Below, piece after piece: positions 9,276 through 19,059 of a DNA stretch of 64,000 nt; positions within the stretch are counted from its first letter, which is position 1; each line of letters starts with the position of its first letter. This stretch comes from Pseudomonadota bacterium (GTDB lineage: Bacteria; Myxococcota_A; Polyangia; GCA-2747355). Below the pieces are notes generated by a model that ran no database searches, was not told the DNA's origin, and saw nothing but the letters and a program-made list of their open reading frames with translations. A program made the position numbers and the translations under genes. The stretch spans positions 124,001 to 188,000 of the forward strand of contig JADJDT010000006.1 in assembly GCA_016702545.1 (NCBI GenBank), read 5' to 3'.

Positions 9276-12200
9276 TTACGTCCCCACGGCGGCGATGCCG
9301 CACTTGCGGCGTAGCTGGCCGTACTCCTCACTGCTGATGAACTGCAGCAGCGGGACCAAGAGCGGTGGATCGGTCGCCGTCGCGCGCAGCGCCTTCAGCG
9401 CCACGGCCGGATCGCCCGCCAGCAGCAGTCCGGCGCGATCGGCGGCCGTGGCCTGCGCACGGGCGAAGGCTGCCACCTCTTCCGCTGTCAGGTGGGCGAA
9501 GAGCACGGGCAGCAGTTGTCCCAGCCCGCGGCGCGCCTCTTTGCCCAGCAGCTTGGCGAAGCGTCCCGCCGGGGCCGCCGTGGCGGCGTGGGCCTGCTCC
9601 AGCAAGGCCGGTGGACAGTGGGCCGCGGGTAGCGCGGCGGCGGCGAGGTCGGCGAGCAGCCGCGCCAGGGTCGATCCCTCTGGCTCGGTGATCAGCAGAC
9701 CGTGCTCGGCGAGCCGAAACAACGCCTGACCGATGCGGAAGCGCTGGTGCGGCTCCAGACCGCCGCTGACGACCTGGCTGCCGATCACCAGCGCAGGCCG
9801 CTCGAAATGATGGGCCGTGACACGATCTGGATCGCGCGATGTGATCCAGATCTCGAAGGTGGGTGAGCCGACCAGCGGCGCCAAGGCGAACAAGGCCTGG
9901 GCAAAGGGATGGATCGAGTCGAGCCGCTGGCGTCGGTTCAGCCCGTGGTCCTGCGGCCGTTCGGCACTAAGCACGGCCAACGCCGGCGCGGTGCGCTGCA
10001 GGAAGTCGCGGAGCAGCCCCTTGGCCGCCTCGGGCAGCAGCAGTCGCAGATAGTCCTCGGCCGCGAGCTCGGTGGCGCTGGGCAGGTTGCAGTGGCGGAG
10101 ATGGCGTTCGATGAAGGCCACCTCCTCGAGGTCGAGCGTCGTCAGCTCGCCGAGCGCAACACAGGTGCAATAGGCGGCATCGAAGCGGTGTTGGCGGCGC
10201 AGCAGCGCCGTCAGCTGCCGATGGAGCGGCACGCTGCGCGGTTGCCGCAGCAGGGCCGCGCGATGGTGGGCCACCGCCGCCCGTAGCTGCTGGTAGAGCG
10301 CGGTGTGGTTGCCGGTCGTCTGGTGAATCGAGGCGATGGACTCGTTGGCTTCGGCGTCGAGCGGGTCCAGCGCCAGGACCCGCTCCCAGGCGAGCACCGC
10401 CGCCTGGAGATCGCCGATTTGGCGCGCCGTCAGCAGGGCCAGCTGACGCCGCGCTTCGATCCGCTCGGCCGGATCCTCGGTGGCGGCGGCCAGCCGGTCG
10501 AGCGCGTCGTGCTCGGCGTCAGCGTCCTGCGCGGCGCGGGCCGCACGCGCGAGCTGGCGCAGCAGGCCCGCGTCGGCCGAGAGGTCATGCGGGGGGAGCC
10601 GCCGCAGCGCCGCCAGGGCCGCCAGCGCGTCGCCGAGGCTGAGGTGGAGCTCGCCGAGGCGGCGCAGCACCTGACTGCGCGTGGCGTCGTCGGCTGCCAA
10701 GGGCTCGGCCCGCCCGTAGACCTCGACGGCCCGGCGCCACTCGCGCCGCTGGTAGTAGATCTCGCCGCGGGTCAGCAGGGCATAGAGGTTGTTCGGCTCG
10801 ATCTCGTTGACGCGCCGCAGACAGGCCTCGGCTTGTTGCGGCTCGCCCAGCTGCTCGAGCTGGATCCGGCCGAGCTCGGTCAACAGCCGCGCGGCTGTCA
10901 GGTCGCTGGCCGTCAGCGAGATCTGGGTGCGGATCAGGTCGGCGAGCTCGTCCCACTGGGCGCGGTCGCGCAGCAACGCCGCGAGCTGCGCGAAGGCCTG
11001 TGGGTGGCTCGGCTGGAGGTGCAGCGCCCGTTCGTAGCGCCGAGCGGCCCCGTCGAGGTCGCCCAGCTGCTGCTGGGCCGTTTGCGCCGCGCGCACCCAG
11101 GCGTCGGCGGCCAGCTGGGGTGCTTCGCAGCAGGCGGCTTCGTCCTCGTAGGCCGCGATGAGCTCGGCCCAGCGTTCCTCTGCGCCCAACAGCTCTTGGA
11201 GGCCCAGGAGCGCGTTGAGGTGACCGGGCGCCTGTTCCAGCGCCGAGCGATAGGCCTGCTCGGCCGCTGCGGGCTGGCCCGCGGCGAGCAGGGTATCGCC
11301 CAGCTCCGTCAGCAGGCAGGCGGCGTCGCCGGCGTCGTCGGCCAGCTCGGCCTCGCGCTGCAGCAGGCGCAGCAGCCCGGCGGCGGGCTTGTCGCTGGGC
11401 GCCGCTCGGAGCTGCCGCTCGGCCAGCCGTCGGGCGAAGGGTCGTTCGCCGGCCCCAACGCTGTCCCACAGCTCAGGGCTGGGTCCCGCGGCGCCGCTGC
11501 CCTGACCGGTGACGGCGGCCTCGAGCTGGAGCTCGCTGCGGTCGGGTCCCAGCCCCGTTTGTTCGACGATCCGTTGCAGCACGGCGTCGGCGCCCACGGG
11601 GGTGCCGAGCCGTCGCTGCGCCTGCAGCAGTGTCCACAGCAGCCAGGGGGGCGGGTCTGCCGCCGCCGCGCGCTCGTAGAGCTGCGTCGCGAGAGCAGGG
11701 TCCTTGCCGGCGCGGTCGACCACCCACGCCAGGTGCTCGGTGAGCTGGCGTCGCAGCTCGGTGTCGGTGTGGCGCTCGATCGCGGCGGCCAGCGGCGCCA
11801 GGACCGGCGTGGTCGGTGGCGCCACCTCGAACAGGCGGAGAAGCAGGAGCTGCGCCGGCAGGTAGTCGGCGCAGACCCGCAGCGCGCGCCAGCAGTCGGC
11901 GCCGGCGCCGACGTGGTCGCCGAGCCGCTCCCAGCGCAGCTGGGCGATACGGCAGAGGGTCGCCGCCTGGGCGCTGGGCTGGCTCGCGCTCTCGACGACC
12001 AGCTCCAGCAGCTCGGCGACCTCGCTCCAACGGCGCTGGGCCGTCAGCAGGCGCTGCAGCGCGGCGAGGGCGGGCGGGTGGCCCGGCTGGCGCCGCAGCA
12101 GCTCGCGGTAGGTGGCGGTGGCCTGTTCCGTATCGTCGAGTCGGTGCTCCTGGGTGTCGGCGATGGCGTGCAGCAGGGTGACGATCTGGGCCTCGTCCGT

Positions 12201-14019
12201 GCTGACCTGGAGCTCGGCGCGATGCATGGCGATCAGCTCGCGCCACTGGCCATGTCGCGAGTAGAGCCGCCCGAGCGCGCGCAAGGCCGGCAGGTATGCG
12301 GGGTCCTGCGCGAGCGCCGCGCGATAGGCGGCCACGGCCTGATCGGGGTCGTGCAGCCGGTCCTCCCAGAGGGCCCCCGCGCGGTGCGAAAGGTCGGCGC
12401 GTCGCGAGCGGTCCTGCGTCAGCGCGATCTCGCGCTGCGTGAGATCGACCAGCTCGCGCCAGCGTGGCGTCTCCGCGGCGAGCCGCGCGGCCGTGCGCAG
12501 CAGGCGCAGGTCGCGTGGGCTGTGCTCGAGCAGGCGAACGTAATAGACCAGGGCACGCTCGGGGTCGCACACCTGGTAGCAGAGCAGCTCGGCGACGCGC
12601 TCGAGCAGGTAGCGGAGGTGCTCGGGCTCGTGCTCGTGGCCGAGCTGTCGTTCGTAGAGCGCGACGAGCTCGCTCCAGCGCTCGGCCCGCACCAGCAGCC
12701 GCTCGGTGGCCAGCAGCGCCGGTCGGAAACGTCCGGCCGCCTCCAGCGCCTCGAGATAGGTCGCGATCGCCTCGGGCCAGGCGGTCGTGCCGCTCCAACA
12801 AGCTGGCGATACGGTAGAGGCGCAGGGCGCGTTGGCGCGCCTCGGTGGTCACGTCCAGGTCGGCGCGCTGAATCTGCAGCAAGCCGTCGAGGTCACCGCT
12901 GGCCTCGAGCAACACCGAGAGGCTCTCCAACGCTGGTTGGTAGGACGGCGCGTGGGACAGGCAGCTGCGGTACCAGGCGCTGGCGCTGGTCGGGTCCTGG
13001 AGCTGGACGCGACAGAGGTCACCGAGATCGCAGGCCCGTGCGGCGCGCTCCGACGAAGAGGGCTCCATCTCGAGCAGCTGCGCGCCGACCTGCAAGGCCT
13101 CGGCGTGCAGGCCGAGCGTGAGCAGCAGGTCATAGCTGTCGACGGCAATCGCGTAGTCCGGGCGCACGGCGCGCGCGCGGTGCAGCAGCTCGTTGGCCAG
13201 CTCGAGCTGCGCCAGCTGGCTGCGGCAGACGCCGGCGGCGCGGGCCAGGCGGCGGGCGCGCCACAGCGGCTCGGCTCCGGCCAACCGTGACTGCCGCTCC
13301 AAGACCTCGACCAGCTGGGCGTGATCGCCGGCGCGCTCGCACAGCAGCTCAATCCAGAGCTGGAGCGAGAAGCTGCCCGGTTCGGCGCGCTCGGCCTCGA
13401 GCAACGCCTCGACCGCGCCGGCGGGGTCATGGGACGACTGCACCAGGGCCTCGTCGACGCGCAAAGCGGTGCGCCACGGTCCCTCCGGGACCTGGCCGAC
13501 CAGCCGGGCCACGGTTCGGGCGCGCCCCTCGGCGTCGCCGGTGGCCGCCTGCAGCACGTGGAGCAGCTTGAGCGTGGCGAGGTCGTCCTCGGCCAGCGTC
13601 AGCGCCTCGAGCAGCTTGTCCCGGGCCGCGCCGGTTTGCCCCAAACGCAGCCAAAGCACGCGAGCCTGTTGGCGGTACAGGGCGGCGCGGACGGTCGGGC
13701 TCTGGTCCGTGCGCATCTCCGCGTCGAGGAGCTGTAGCACCAACTGGGGGTTGTCGCGGCGCTCGTAGATCGCGCGGGCCAGCCCGAGCGTCGGACGGAA
13801 AGCCGGGTCGGCGCCGAAGGAGCGCAGCAGCAGCTGGGCGGCGCTGGCGACCTCACCGGCCGCCAGATCCATCCGGGCAAGCTCGTGGAGCAAGGCGGCC
13901 TGGCGCTGCGGCTGGTCGCCGCTGGCTGCTAGCTCGCGTTGCAGTAGCGCCTGCTCGCCGGCGTCACCGCCCCAGGCGTCGAGGTCGTAGCCGAGCGTGG
14001 CAGCGGTATCGATGGGCAT
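9276..14019 (-). CDS. Giant tetratricopeptide-repeat protein, paralogue (one indel)
   Basis: Roughly 1580 residues of TPR repeats beginning at ATG 14019 (MPIDTAATLGYDLDAWGG). The frame breaks near 12775, where the reading LLERHDRLA changes to EAIATYLEALEAAGRF in another frame. Removing one base from the GGG run near 12774-12776 (+ strand) joins them, and 4744 bases is exactly one more than a multiple of three. The last 300 or so residues, from about 10100 down to 9276, are less repetitive and form a conserved-looking C-terminal domain (for example FEIWITSRDPDRVTAHHFER). The stop is TAA. No signal peptide or membrane segment is evident, so a cytoplasmic scaffold is likely. It lies upstream of the other giant TPR gene on the same strand with only about 4 to 90 bases between, so an operon is likely. 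Confidence 0.75.
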
Positions 14020-14134
14020 GATTGGACGGGGCGCCTGGGCCCCGTGCGCGATTGTCGCCCAGCCGCTCGCGTCGAGGCAACTGCTCAATCCCGGGGGCCC
14101 GGATCGGGCGGCGCAGCAATTTCCCGACGGGCTC

Positions 14135-14728
14135 CTACGTCGAGGGCAAGCTGAGGTCCGCGCCGGCGCTGGCCGTGCGGGCGATCAGCCAATCGGCGAC
14201 CAGCTCGAGCACCTCGATGCGACCGGCTAGCGAGTAGTACTCGGTCTCCGCGAGGGGCGGCGCTTGCTCGAGCATCGCGGCGAGGTCGTCGCGCAGGGCG
14301 TCGTCGTCGGCGGCCAAAGCGCCGTCGTAGCCGGGCGTCTCACAGCCGCATAGCGCCTCGGCCGCCATGCCTACGGGTGAGAACGACAGCCGGCCGCTCA
14401 GCAGCTCGACGCGCCACGACTGCGCATCGCTGCCCAGCGGCGCCCAGCGCCCATCCAGTTGCCGACGGGCGACCTCGCCGAAGTAGCAGCCGACCGCCAG
14501 CAGCAACTGGCGGCGCTCGTTGGGGGCGGCCTCGGCCGCGGTCGTACGCAGGAAGGCGTCGACGAGCGGCAGCGTTTCGGGCGTGCCATCGGGGGCCACG
14601 CCGAGGCGATCGGCCACGGCGCGCCGGGCCAGATCGGCCAGCGCGAGCACGTCGGCCAGCGCGAGCACCTCGGCCGAGGCCGGTGGCAGGTCGGCGGGTG
14701 GTGGTGGGGCGTTCGAGTCGAGCGGCAT
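14135..14728 (-). CDS. Hypothetical protein, 197 residues
   Basis: An uncharacterised acidic protein starting MPLDSNAPPPPADLPPA with a proline-rich head. A helical middle (LADLARRAVADRLGV) and the stretch RRQLLLAVGCYFGEVARRQLDGRW resemble a family of small proteins found beside regulators, but I cannot name it. The C-terminal part (ETEYYSLAGRIEVLELVADWLIA) is predicted helical. It lies 115 bases upstream of the giant TPR gene on the same strand, so it could be the first gene of that operon. The ATG at 14728 is chosen because upstream in-frame residues are not coding-like. Confidence 0.6.
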   Translation of the reverse strand: MPLDSNAPPPPADLPPASAEVLALADVLALADLARRAVADRLGVAPDGTPETLPLVDAFLRTTAAEAAPNERRQLLLAVGCYFGEVARRQLDGRWAPLGSDAQSWRVELLSGRLSFSPVGMAAEALCGCETPGYDGALAADDDALRDDLAAMLEQAPPLAETEYYSLAGRIEVLELVADWLIARTASAGADLSLPST

Positions 14729-14902
14729 CCGGTGGTCCACGGGCACGCGCTTGCGGAGTTTACCGCCCGCGCGCCCGCATGCTACCGTCAGCGGCACGGC
14801 CTGACAACGATGAGCGTGACCCGCTGAGCGTGACCCGACGCCTTGGGCGTCCGGAAGCAAACCGGGGCTCGGCGCTCGGCGCGAGGTGGCGGCCATAGCG
14901 TG

Positions 14903-15916
14903 ATGGGCGACGAGCTGATCCACCCGAGCGCAGCGACGCTCACCTATCCAGGACAGCGTGGCCAGACGCGGCGTAGCCCGTGGCACATCGGCTGTGAGTG
15001 CGGGCTTTCGTTCGTCGCCGAGGTCTATGAGGCGATCAACCTCGCCGACGGCGAGGACGTGGCCCGCACGCTGCTCACGGACGAGGTCGATCGCGCGGCC
15101 TGTCCGCACTGCGGTCGCAGTCACGTCCCCGAGCTCGCCCGCACGGTTCACGACCCGCGGCTGCCGCTCTTCGTGCTCTGGCTGCCGCCGAGCCTGCGCA
15201 GCCGCGAGCTCGAGCTACGGGCGGAGCTGCTGCTGGGCCTGGCCGCGGAGCCGTGTGCCGTTCCCGAGTACGTCAAGTCCTTCCGGCTCGTCTTCGGCGC
15301 CACGGCCCTGCACGCCTTGCTGGACGCGGGTGCAAGGCGCCCGGCGGAGCCGGTGCCGACCGCCGGCGATCCGGCGCAAGGGCGAGTGGCGCTGGGCCGC
15401 GAGCGGGACGCGTTGCGTCGGGCGCGCCGCGATCTGGAGGTGGATCGCGAGGCGCTCCGCGCGCTGGCCGCCGATCTGGCCTTGCGGCGCCGTGTGCGGC
15501 CGGCGGTCGCCGCGGCCGGATCGAGCGAGTTCGAGGCCGTGCTGCGTCCGTTGGCGACCGCACGACCTCCGGCTACCGATGCGGGCTGGGGACGCGACGG
15601 TGAACGGGTGGCAGCCTGCCTGCAGCCGGGACGGCCGGGACAGGTGGTGCTGGCGCTGCGGCCGGGGCCACTGCTGTCCGCGCTGCGGGCCGCGCCGCCG
15701 CAGGTGCGCGTGCAGCTCTACCGCGGTGCGCACCAGCCGCTGATGGTCCTGGCGGTGCTCCCCGACGCGGCGCCGGTCCCGCCGCACGCCCGGCGCGTGG
15801 CGGGCGCGGTGGCGGGGCAGGTGGTGGACGGGGTGCCGGTGGCCAGCGACGCGGCGGCCAGCGACGCGGCGGCACCGGGGGCGGGCGACGGTGGCGTAGC
15901 CCGGCGGCGCTCCTAG
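14903..15916 (+). CDS. CpXC-domain zinc-binding protein
   Basis: A 337-residue protein whose N-terminal half has the CpXC pattern: Cys-Glu-Cys in HIGCECGLSFVAEVYEAIN near residue 31 and Cys-Pro-His-Cys in AACPHCGRSHVPE near residue 70. These presumably bind one metal ion. The rest contains a helical region rich in Arg/Leu (about residues 150-200) and an Ala/Asp-rich end. The function of CpXC proteins is not established. The start ATG 14903 lies just before the conserved part. The next gene begins 56 bases downstream on the same strand and probably belongs to the same operon. Confidence 0.7.
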   Translation: MGDELIHPSAATLTYPGQRGQTRRSPWHIGCECGLSFVAEVYEAINLADGEDVARTLLTDEVDRAACPHCGRSHVPELARTVHDPRLPLFVLWLPPSLRSRELELRAELLLGLAAEPCAVPEYVKSFRLVFGATALHALLDAGARRPAEPVPTAGDPAQGRVALGRERDALRRARRDLEVDREALRALAADLALRRRVRPAVAAAGSSEFEAVLRPLATARPPATDAGWGRDGERVAACLQPGRPGQVVLALRPGPLLSALRAAPPQVRVQLYRGAHQPLMVLAVLPDAAPVPPHARRVAGAVAGQVVDGVPVASDAAASDAAAPGAGDGGVARRRS

Positions 15917-15972
15917 CGAGCGGCGCGGCCGCGGACCAGGCGCTTGGCTGGTGCTGCGACCCGGGCGATCCC

Positions 15973-17103
15973 GTGGCCAGCGCCGTGCTCGAGCAGCTCG
16001 CGCGCGACTTCGTCGTCGAGCTGGACCTCTACGACGACGAGGCGCGGCCGGTTGCCAGCTGGCAGGTCCGCGCTCCGCTGGCGGAGAATGTGGCGGAGGC
16101 GCTGCGGCGCGCTCGTGCGCTGCGGGCGAGCGGCGAGGTCGCGAGCGGCTCGCTGGCCGAGGCCAAGGCGGCCTTCGTGGCCGCCGGCGGTGCGGGCGGT
16201 GGTGGCCCACAGCATGGCTGGCAGCATGAGCTGCCGGTCGACGCCTTCCTCGACGCACCGTCGCCCGGGGTGGCGCGCCTGGCCCTCGGGCTAGTGGGCT
16301 ACTGGGCCGAGGCGGCGCAGGAGGAGCGACTGCTGTGGCAGCACTCGTTCCCGTTGCGCGACTGGGCCGCGTTGCGGCTGCGCGTGCTGGCGCATGCCCG
16401 GCGCTATGGTTTGCTTCCCAGTGAGCCCCTGCTCGCCTTCGGGCAGGCCCGCGGCCTCTGGGGCTCGACCCGCGAGCTGCTCCCCGAACTGCTGCGGCGC
16501 TTCGTGCCCGTCAGTCAACGCCAGGAGCCGAGCGATCTCGATCCCTTCGAGGAATGGGAGAACTGGCAGGCGCTGTTGGCCGCCTGCCAGCGCTGCGGCG
16601 TGCCCCTCGCTCCCGAGCTGAGCCGGCTCGCCGCGGACAGCGCGCGTCGTGCGCAGGAGCGGGCCAGTCTGCTCGACGTGCGCGCCGTGGCTCAGGGTGG
16701 CTTGGTGGTCCTGTCGACCGGGGATCTCCCGTTGGTGTTGGTGGCCTCGGAGCCGCGGGGCGACGGGGCCGCGGATCCCGACGGACAAGATCTGGACGGA
16801 CAAGATCCGGACGGACAAGATCTCGACGCCCACGATCTGGACGAACAGGACATCGTGGACCAGGAAGAGCTGCTCGGCGACGCCGACATCGTGGACACCC
16901 GCTGGCTCGAAGATCGCACGCCGGCGGCGCTGCCGGGCACGCCGAGCTCCGGTGGCGATCTGCCCTCCAGCGCCGTGCCCGAGCCGCCAGGGGCCGTTCC
17001 GGCGAGCACGCCGGTGCTCGATGTGCGCGACGACGACATCGTCGAGCGCACGCCGGAGCCGGCCGACGGCGCGGCGAGCGAGGCTGGCCCGGAAACGCGT
17101 TGA
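15973..17103 (+). CDS. Hypothetical protein with acidic Asp-Gly-Gln repeat
   Basis: 376 residues from a GTG start. The first 270 residues look globular and helical (VLEQLARDFVVELDLYDDEAR, then a WQHSFPLRDWAALRLRVLAHARRYG region), with no family I recognise. Residues about 270-300 consist of pentapeptides like DGQDL and DGQDP encoded by five 15-base repeats, followed by an acidic, Pro/Ser-rich tail. The reading frame is open some way upstream of the GTG without an ATG, so the start is uncertain. It follows the CpXC gene and precedes the dksA-like gene, whose promoter overlaps its stop codon. Confidence 0.6.
   Translation: MASAVLEQLARDFVVELDLYDDEARPVASWQVRAPLAENVAEALRRARALRASGEVASGSLAEAKAAFVAAGGAGGGGPQHGWQHELPVDAFLDAPSPGVARLALGLVGYWAEAAQEERLLWQHSFPLRDWAALRLRVLAHARRYGLLPSEPLLAFGQARGLWGSTRELLPELLRRFVPVSQRQEPSDLDPFEEWENWQALLAACQRCGVPLAPELSRLAADSARRAQERASLLDVRAVAQGGLVVLSTGDLPLVLVASEPRGDGAADPDGQDLDGQDPDGQDLDAHDLDEQDIVDQEELLGDADIVDTRWLEDRTPAALPGTPSSGGDLPSSAVPEPPGAVPASTPVLDVRDDDIVERTPEPADGAASEAGPETR
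16780..16854. repeat. Five 15-bp tandem repeats inside a coding region
   Basis: The unit GACGGACAAGATCTG occurs three times with one- or two-base changes, then two more diverged units follow. The array is in frame and gives the acidic pentapeptide run of the host protein. Copy number could vary without breaking the frame. Confidence 0.8.
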
Positions 17104-17127
17104 CGCCGAAGACGGGGCGGTTATGTT
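17100..17127 (+). promoter_or_regulatory. Sigma70-type promoter for the dksA-like gene
   Basis: TTGACG at 17100-17105 (five of six matches to the consensus) and TATGTT at 17122-17127 (four of six) are 16 bases apart. The -35 box overlaps the stop codon of the preceding gene, and the predicted start site lies about 87 bases before the DksA/TraR start. The assignment is by eye only. Confidence 0.5.
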
Positions 17128-17220
17128 AGTCTGCTTGGCCCTGGCGCCAGGGGGGTCGCTCCCTTAGCGAATGCCCGGGCGAGGGTGCCCGATCGAGACG
17201 GTCCGAGGAGGATGCCGTTC

Positions 17221-17589
17221 ATGCCGCTCAAGAAGAAGGATCTAAAACGCTTCCGCGACCTGTTGGAGGAGAAGAAGGCGGCGCTGCTGCAGAACGCCCA
17301 GCGCACGCTGCACGAGGATATGGCGCTGGATTCTGCCGATCTCCCCGACGAGATGGATCTCGCATCCAGTGAGTATCTCCAGTCGTTCACCTTCCGGCTG
17401 CGCGGTCGCGAGAAGACCTTCCTCAAGAAGATCGATCACGCCTTGGCCAAGCTCGACGGCGGTAGCTTCGGTGTGTGCGAGGAATGCAGCGAGGAGATCT
17501 CGCTCAAGCGACTCGATGCGCGCCCGGAGACGGCTCTCTGCATCCGCTGCAAGGAGGACCAGGAGAAGGTCGAGAAGGCCTACGGATAA
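17221..17589 (+). CDS. DksA/TraR-family zinc-finger protein
   Basis: 122 residues with a long N-terminal coiled-coil (KKKDLKRFRDLLEEKKAALL, then the acidic DSADLPDEMDLAS tip region) and a C-terminal four-cysteine zinc finger, CEEC with CIRC about 20 residues later. Proteins of this family bind in the secondary channel of RNA polymerase and adjust rRNA and amino-acid promoter activity, often with ppGpp. The acidic tip carries the Asp-Leu-Pro-Asp-Glu-Met-Asp pattern seen in many TraR/DksA homologues, where E. coli DksA has a DxxDxA motif, so exact equivalence is uncertain. ATG 17221 is preferred to ATG 17212 because GAGGAGG at 17205-17211 is correctly spaced only for the former. Confidence 0.85.
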   Translation: MPLKKKDLKRFRDLLEEKKAALLQNAQRTLHEDMALDSADLPDEMDLASSEYLQSFTFRLRGREKTFLKKIDHALAKLDGGSFGVCEECSEEISLKRLDARPETALCIRCKEDQEKVEKAYG

Positions 17590-17617
17590 GCCCTGACGGA
17601 TAAGTCCTGTATCCAAG

Positions 17618-17641
17618 GCCGGCGCTGCCTGTCGCGCCGGC
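17618..17641. terminator. GC-rich hairpin after the dksA-like gene
   Basis: GCCGGCGC at 17618-17625 pairs with GCGCCGGC at 17634-17641 around an 8-base loop, starting 28 bases after the DksA/TraR stop codon. There is no T-tract. It could act as a terminator or 3' stabiliser between this gene and the convergent gene that ends at 17718. Confidence 0.35.
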
Positions 17642-17717
17642 GTCGGCGGGCTCGGCGCGGGCACGGCCCGAGCGGGCGACGAGGGCCCCCGGCGTGAACT
17701 CCCCTTGGGAACTCCCC

Positions 17718-18569
17718 TTAGGGCTCGAGCGTGGCATAGCCAGCGAGGAGCGCGCCGGCCAGGTAGAACGAGCCGGGCCCGTCACTGGGCCGGCGGATCC
17801 GCACGAAGCTGTTGATCACCGCGCCGCTGCGGTCGCGTCGGCGGTGCGGGTCGGCCTGGTCGAGGCGCCCACGCCGCAGACGCGTCCCGCTGACGAAGAC
17901 GAACTCGGCCCGTGATCCGCTGCAGCCCAGCACGATGCCGACGCGTCGAGCCGAGGTGGCGCCCAGCGGGGTGCTGTGCGGCGAAGTGACGCCCTCGCCA
18001 TCCACGCCGCCGAGACCGACGGTCCCTGGGGCCGCGTTGGACCGCGCGCCCTCGTCGAAGACGACGAGGTCCCCGGGTTGGCAGCCGTCGCGCCGTGGGT
18101 TCAGGGCCGACCACGAGGGCAGTGCGGTGGTGGAACGACCCAGGGTTTCGGCGACCCACGCTCGCGCGGTGAGCGCGTCCTCGGCGGCGAGACGCCGGCC
18201 GACCGTGGCGGCGGCGCGGGCGACGAGGCGCCGGCGCCACGGCGCGGGGGTGCGGGCTGCGGGGGTGCGGGCTGCGGGTGGGCGAGCTGGGGGTGGGCGG
18301 CGCACGAGCGACCGCTCCGCCGCCGGGTGCCACGCATTGGCGCCGCGCGTGGACGGCGCGGTGGACCCTCCGATCAGGCTCTGATGAAACGCATAGGGCC
18401 GGCGGCGAGGGGCCTGCGATGGGGCTGCACAACGGGCGAGGCCGGGCAGGGCGGCGAGTAGCAGCAGGCCGGTGGCCGCCCGACGAGCGTCGGTGACCCT
18501 TGCACCCCCACGTCGAGGCGCGGCGTCGGGGTTGGGCCCCTGGTACGCATCACGGCGCGAGTCGGGCAT
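17718..18569 (-). CDS. Exported protein with CHAP/NlpC-like domain (putative)
   Basis: 283 residues. A hydrophobic stretch, AATGLLLLAALPGLA, follows a basic N-terminus and probably directs export. A low-complexity Pro/Ala/Arg linker follows. The C-terminal 150 residues (WSALNPRRDGCQPGDLVVFDEG, then RRVGIVLG and a final FYLAGALLAGYATLEP) have the layout of cell-wall amidase/peptidase folds of the NlpC/CHAP type. I do not see the catalytic Cys at the expected place, so enzymatic activity is doubtful. ATG 18569 was chosen over more distal starts. The gene converges with the dksA-like gene and is divergent from the next. Confidence 0.45.
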   Translation of the reverse strand: MPDSRRDAYQGPNPDAAPRRGGARVTDARRAATGLLLLAALPGLARCAAPSQAPRRRPYAFHQSLIGGSTAPSTRGANAWHPAAERSLVRRPPPARPPAARTPAARTPAPWRRRLVARAAATVGRRLAAEDALTARAWVAETLGRSTTALPSWSALNPRRDGCQPGDLVVFDEGARSNAAPGTVGLGGVDGEGVTSPHSTPLGATSARRVGIVLGCSGSRAEFVFVSGTRLRRGRLDQADPHRRRDRSGAVINSFVRIRRPSDGPGSFYLAGALLAGYATLEP

Positions 18570-18652
18570 GTGCGACGCATAGCATGAAGCGCGGGCCGGC
18601 GCCGGAGCGATCACCGGTGGGGCGGGGGCGCTCAGAGGCGAGGGCGAAGACG

Positions 18653-19039
18653 ATGGCAGGCGAACGCGGCCTTGCTCCGCACTGGCGCAAGCGGGTGGCG
18701 CTGGTGGTGTTGGTGACCGGGATGATCCTGATCGCCGACGGGCTGTTGAAGCAGAGGGTCGTCGATCAGCAGGTCGTCCTGCGCTATGGCACCCGCCGCG
18801 CTGGGCTGCTCGGCGCCGAGGTGACCTATCGGCTGGGCGGCGAGGTGGTCAGCCAGGTGGCCTTCAGCTATCGCACGCGGGCCGCGCTGCGGGAGCAGCG
18901 ACACCTCCCGCGGCTCGCTCCCGGCGTGTATGAGCTGGACTTGGTGTTGCGCTACGGCCCGCCACCGGAGCGACTGGTGCGCTTGCGGCGCACGCTGGTG
19001 GTGACGCGCGGTGCCTTGAGCCGCGTTTCGCTCGAGTAG
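18653..19039 (+). CDS. Small membrane-anchored hypothetical protein
   Basis: 128 residues with one N-terminal membrane segment (VALVVLVTGMILIADGLL, residues about 12-30) and a beta-rich remainder (EVTYRLGGEVVSQVAFSYRTR). The remainder probably sits on the outer face of the inner membrane. I do not recognise a family. ATG 18653 is preceded by a purine-rich GAGGCGAGGGCGAAG. The gene is divergent from the CHAP-like gene and convergent with the Kelch lipoprotein gene. Confidence 0.55.
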   Translation: MAGERGLAPHWRKRVALVVLVTGMILIADGLLKQRVVDQQVVLRYGTRRAGLLGAEVTYRLGGEVVSQVAFSYRTRAALREQRHLPRLAPGVYELDLVLRYGPPPERLVRLRRTLVVTRGALSRVSLE

Positions 19040-19059
19040 GCCCTACGCCGCGCCGGTGA

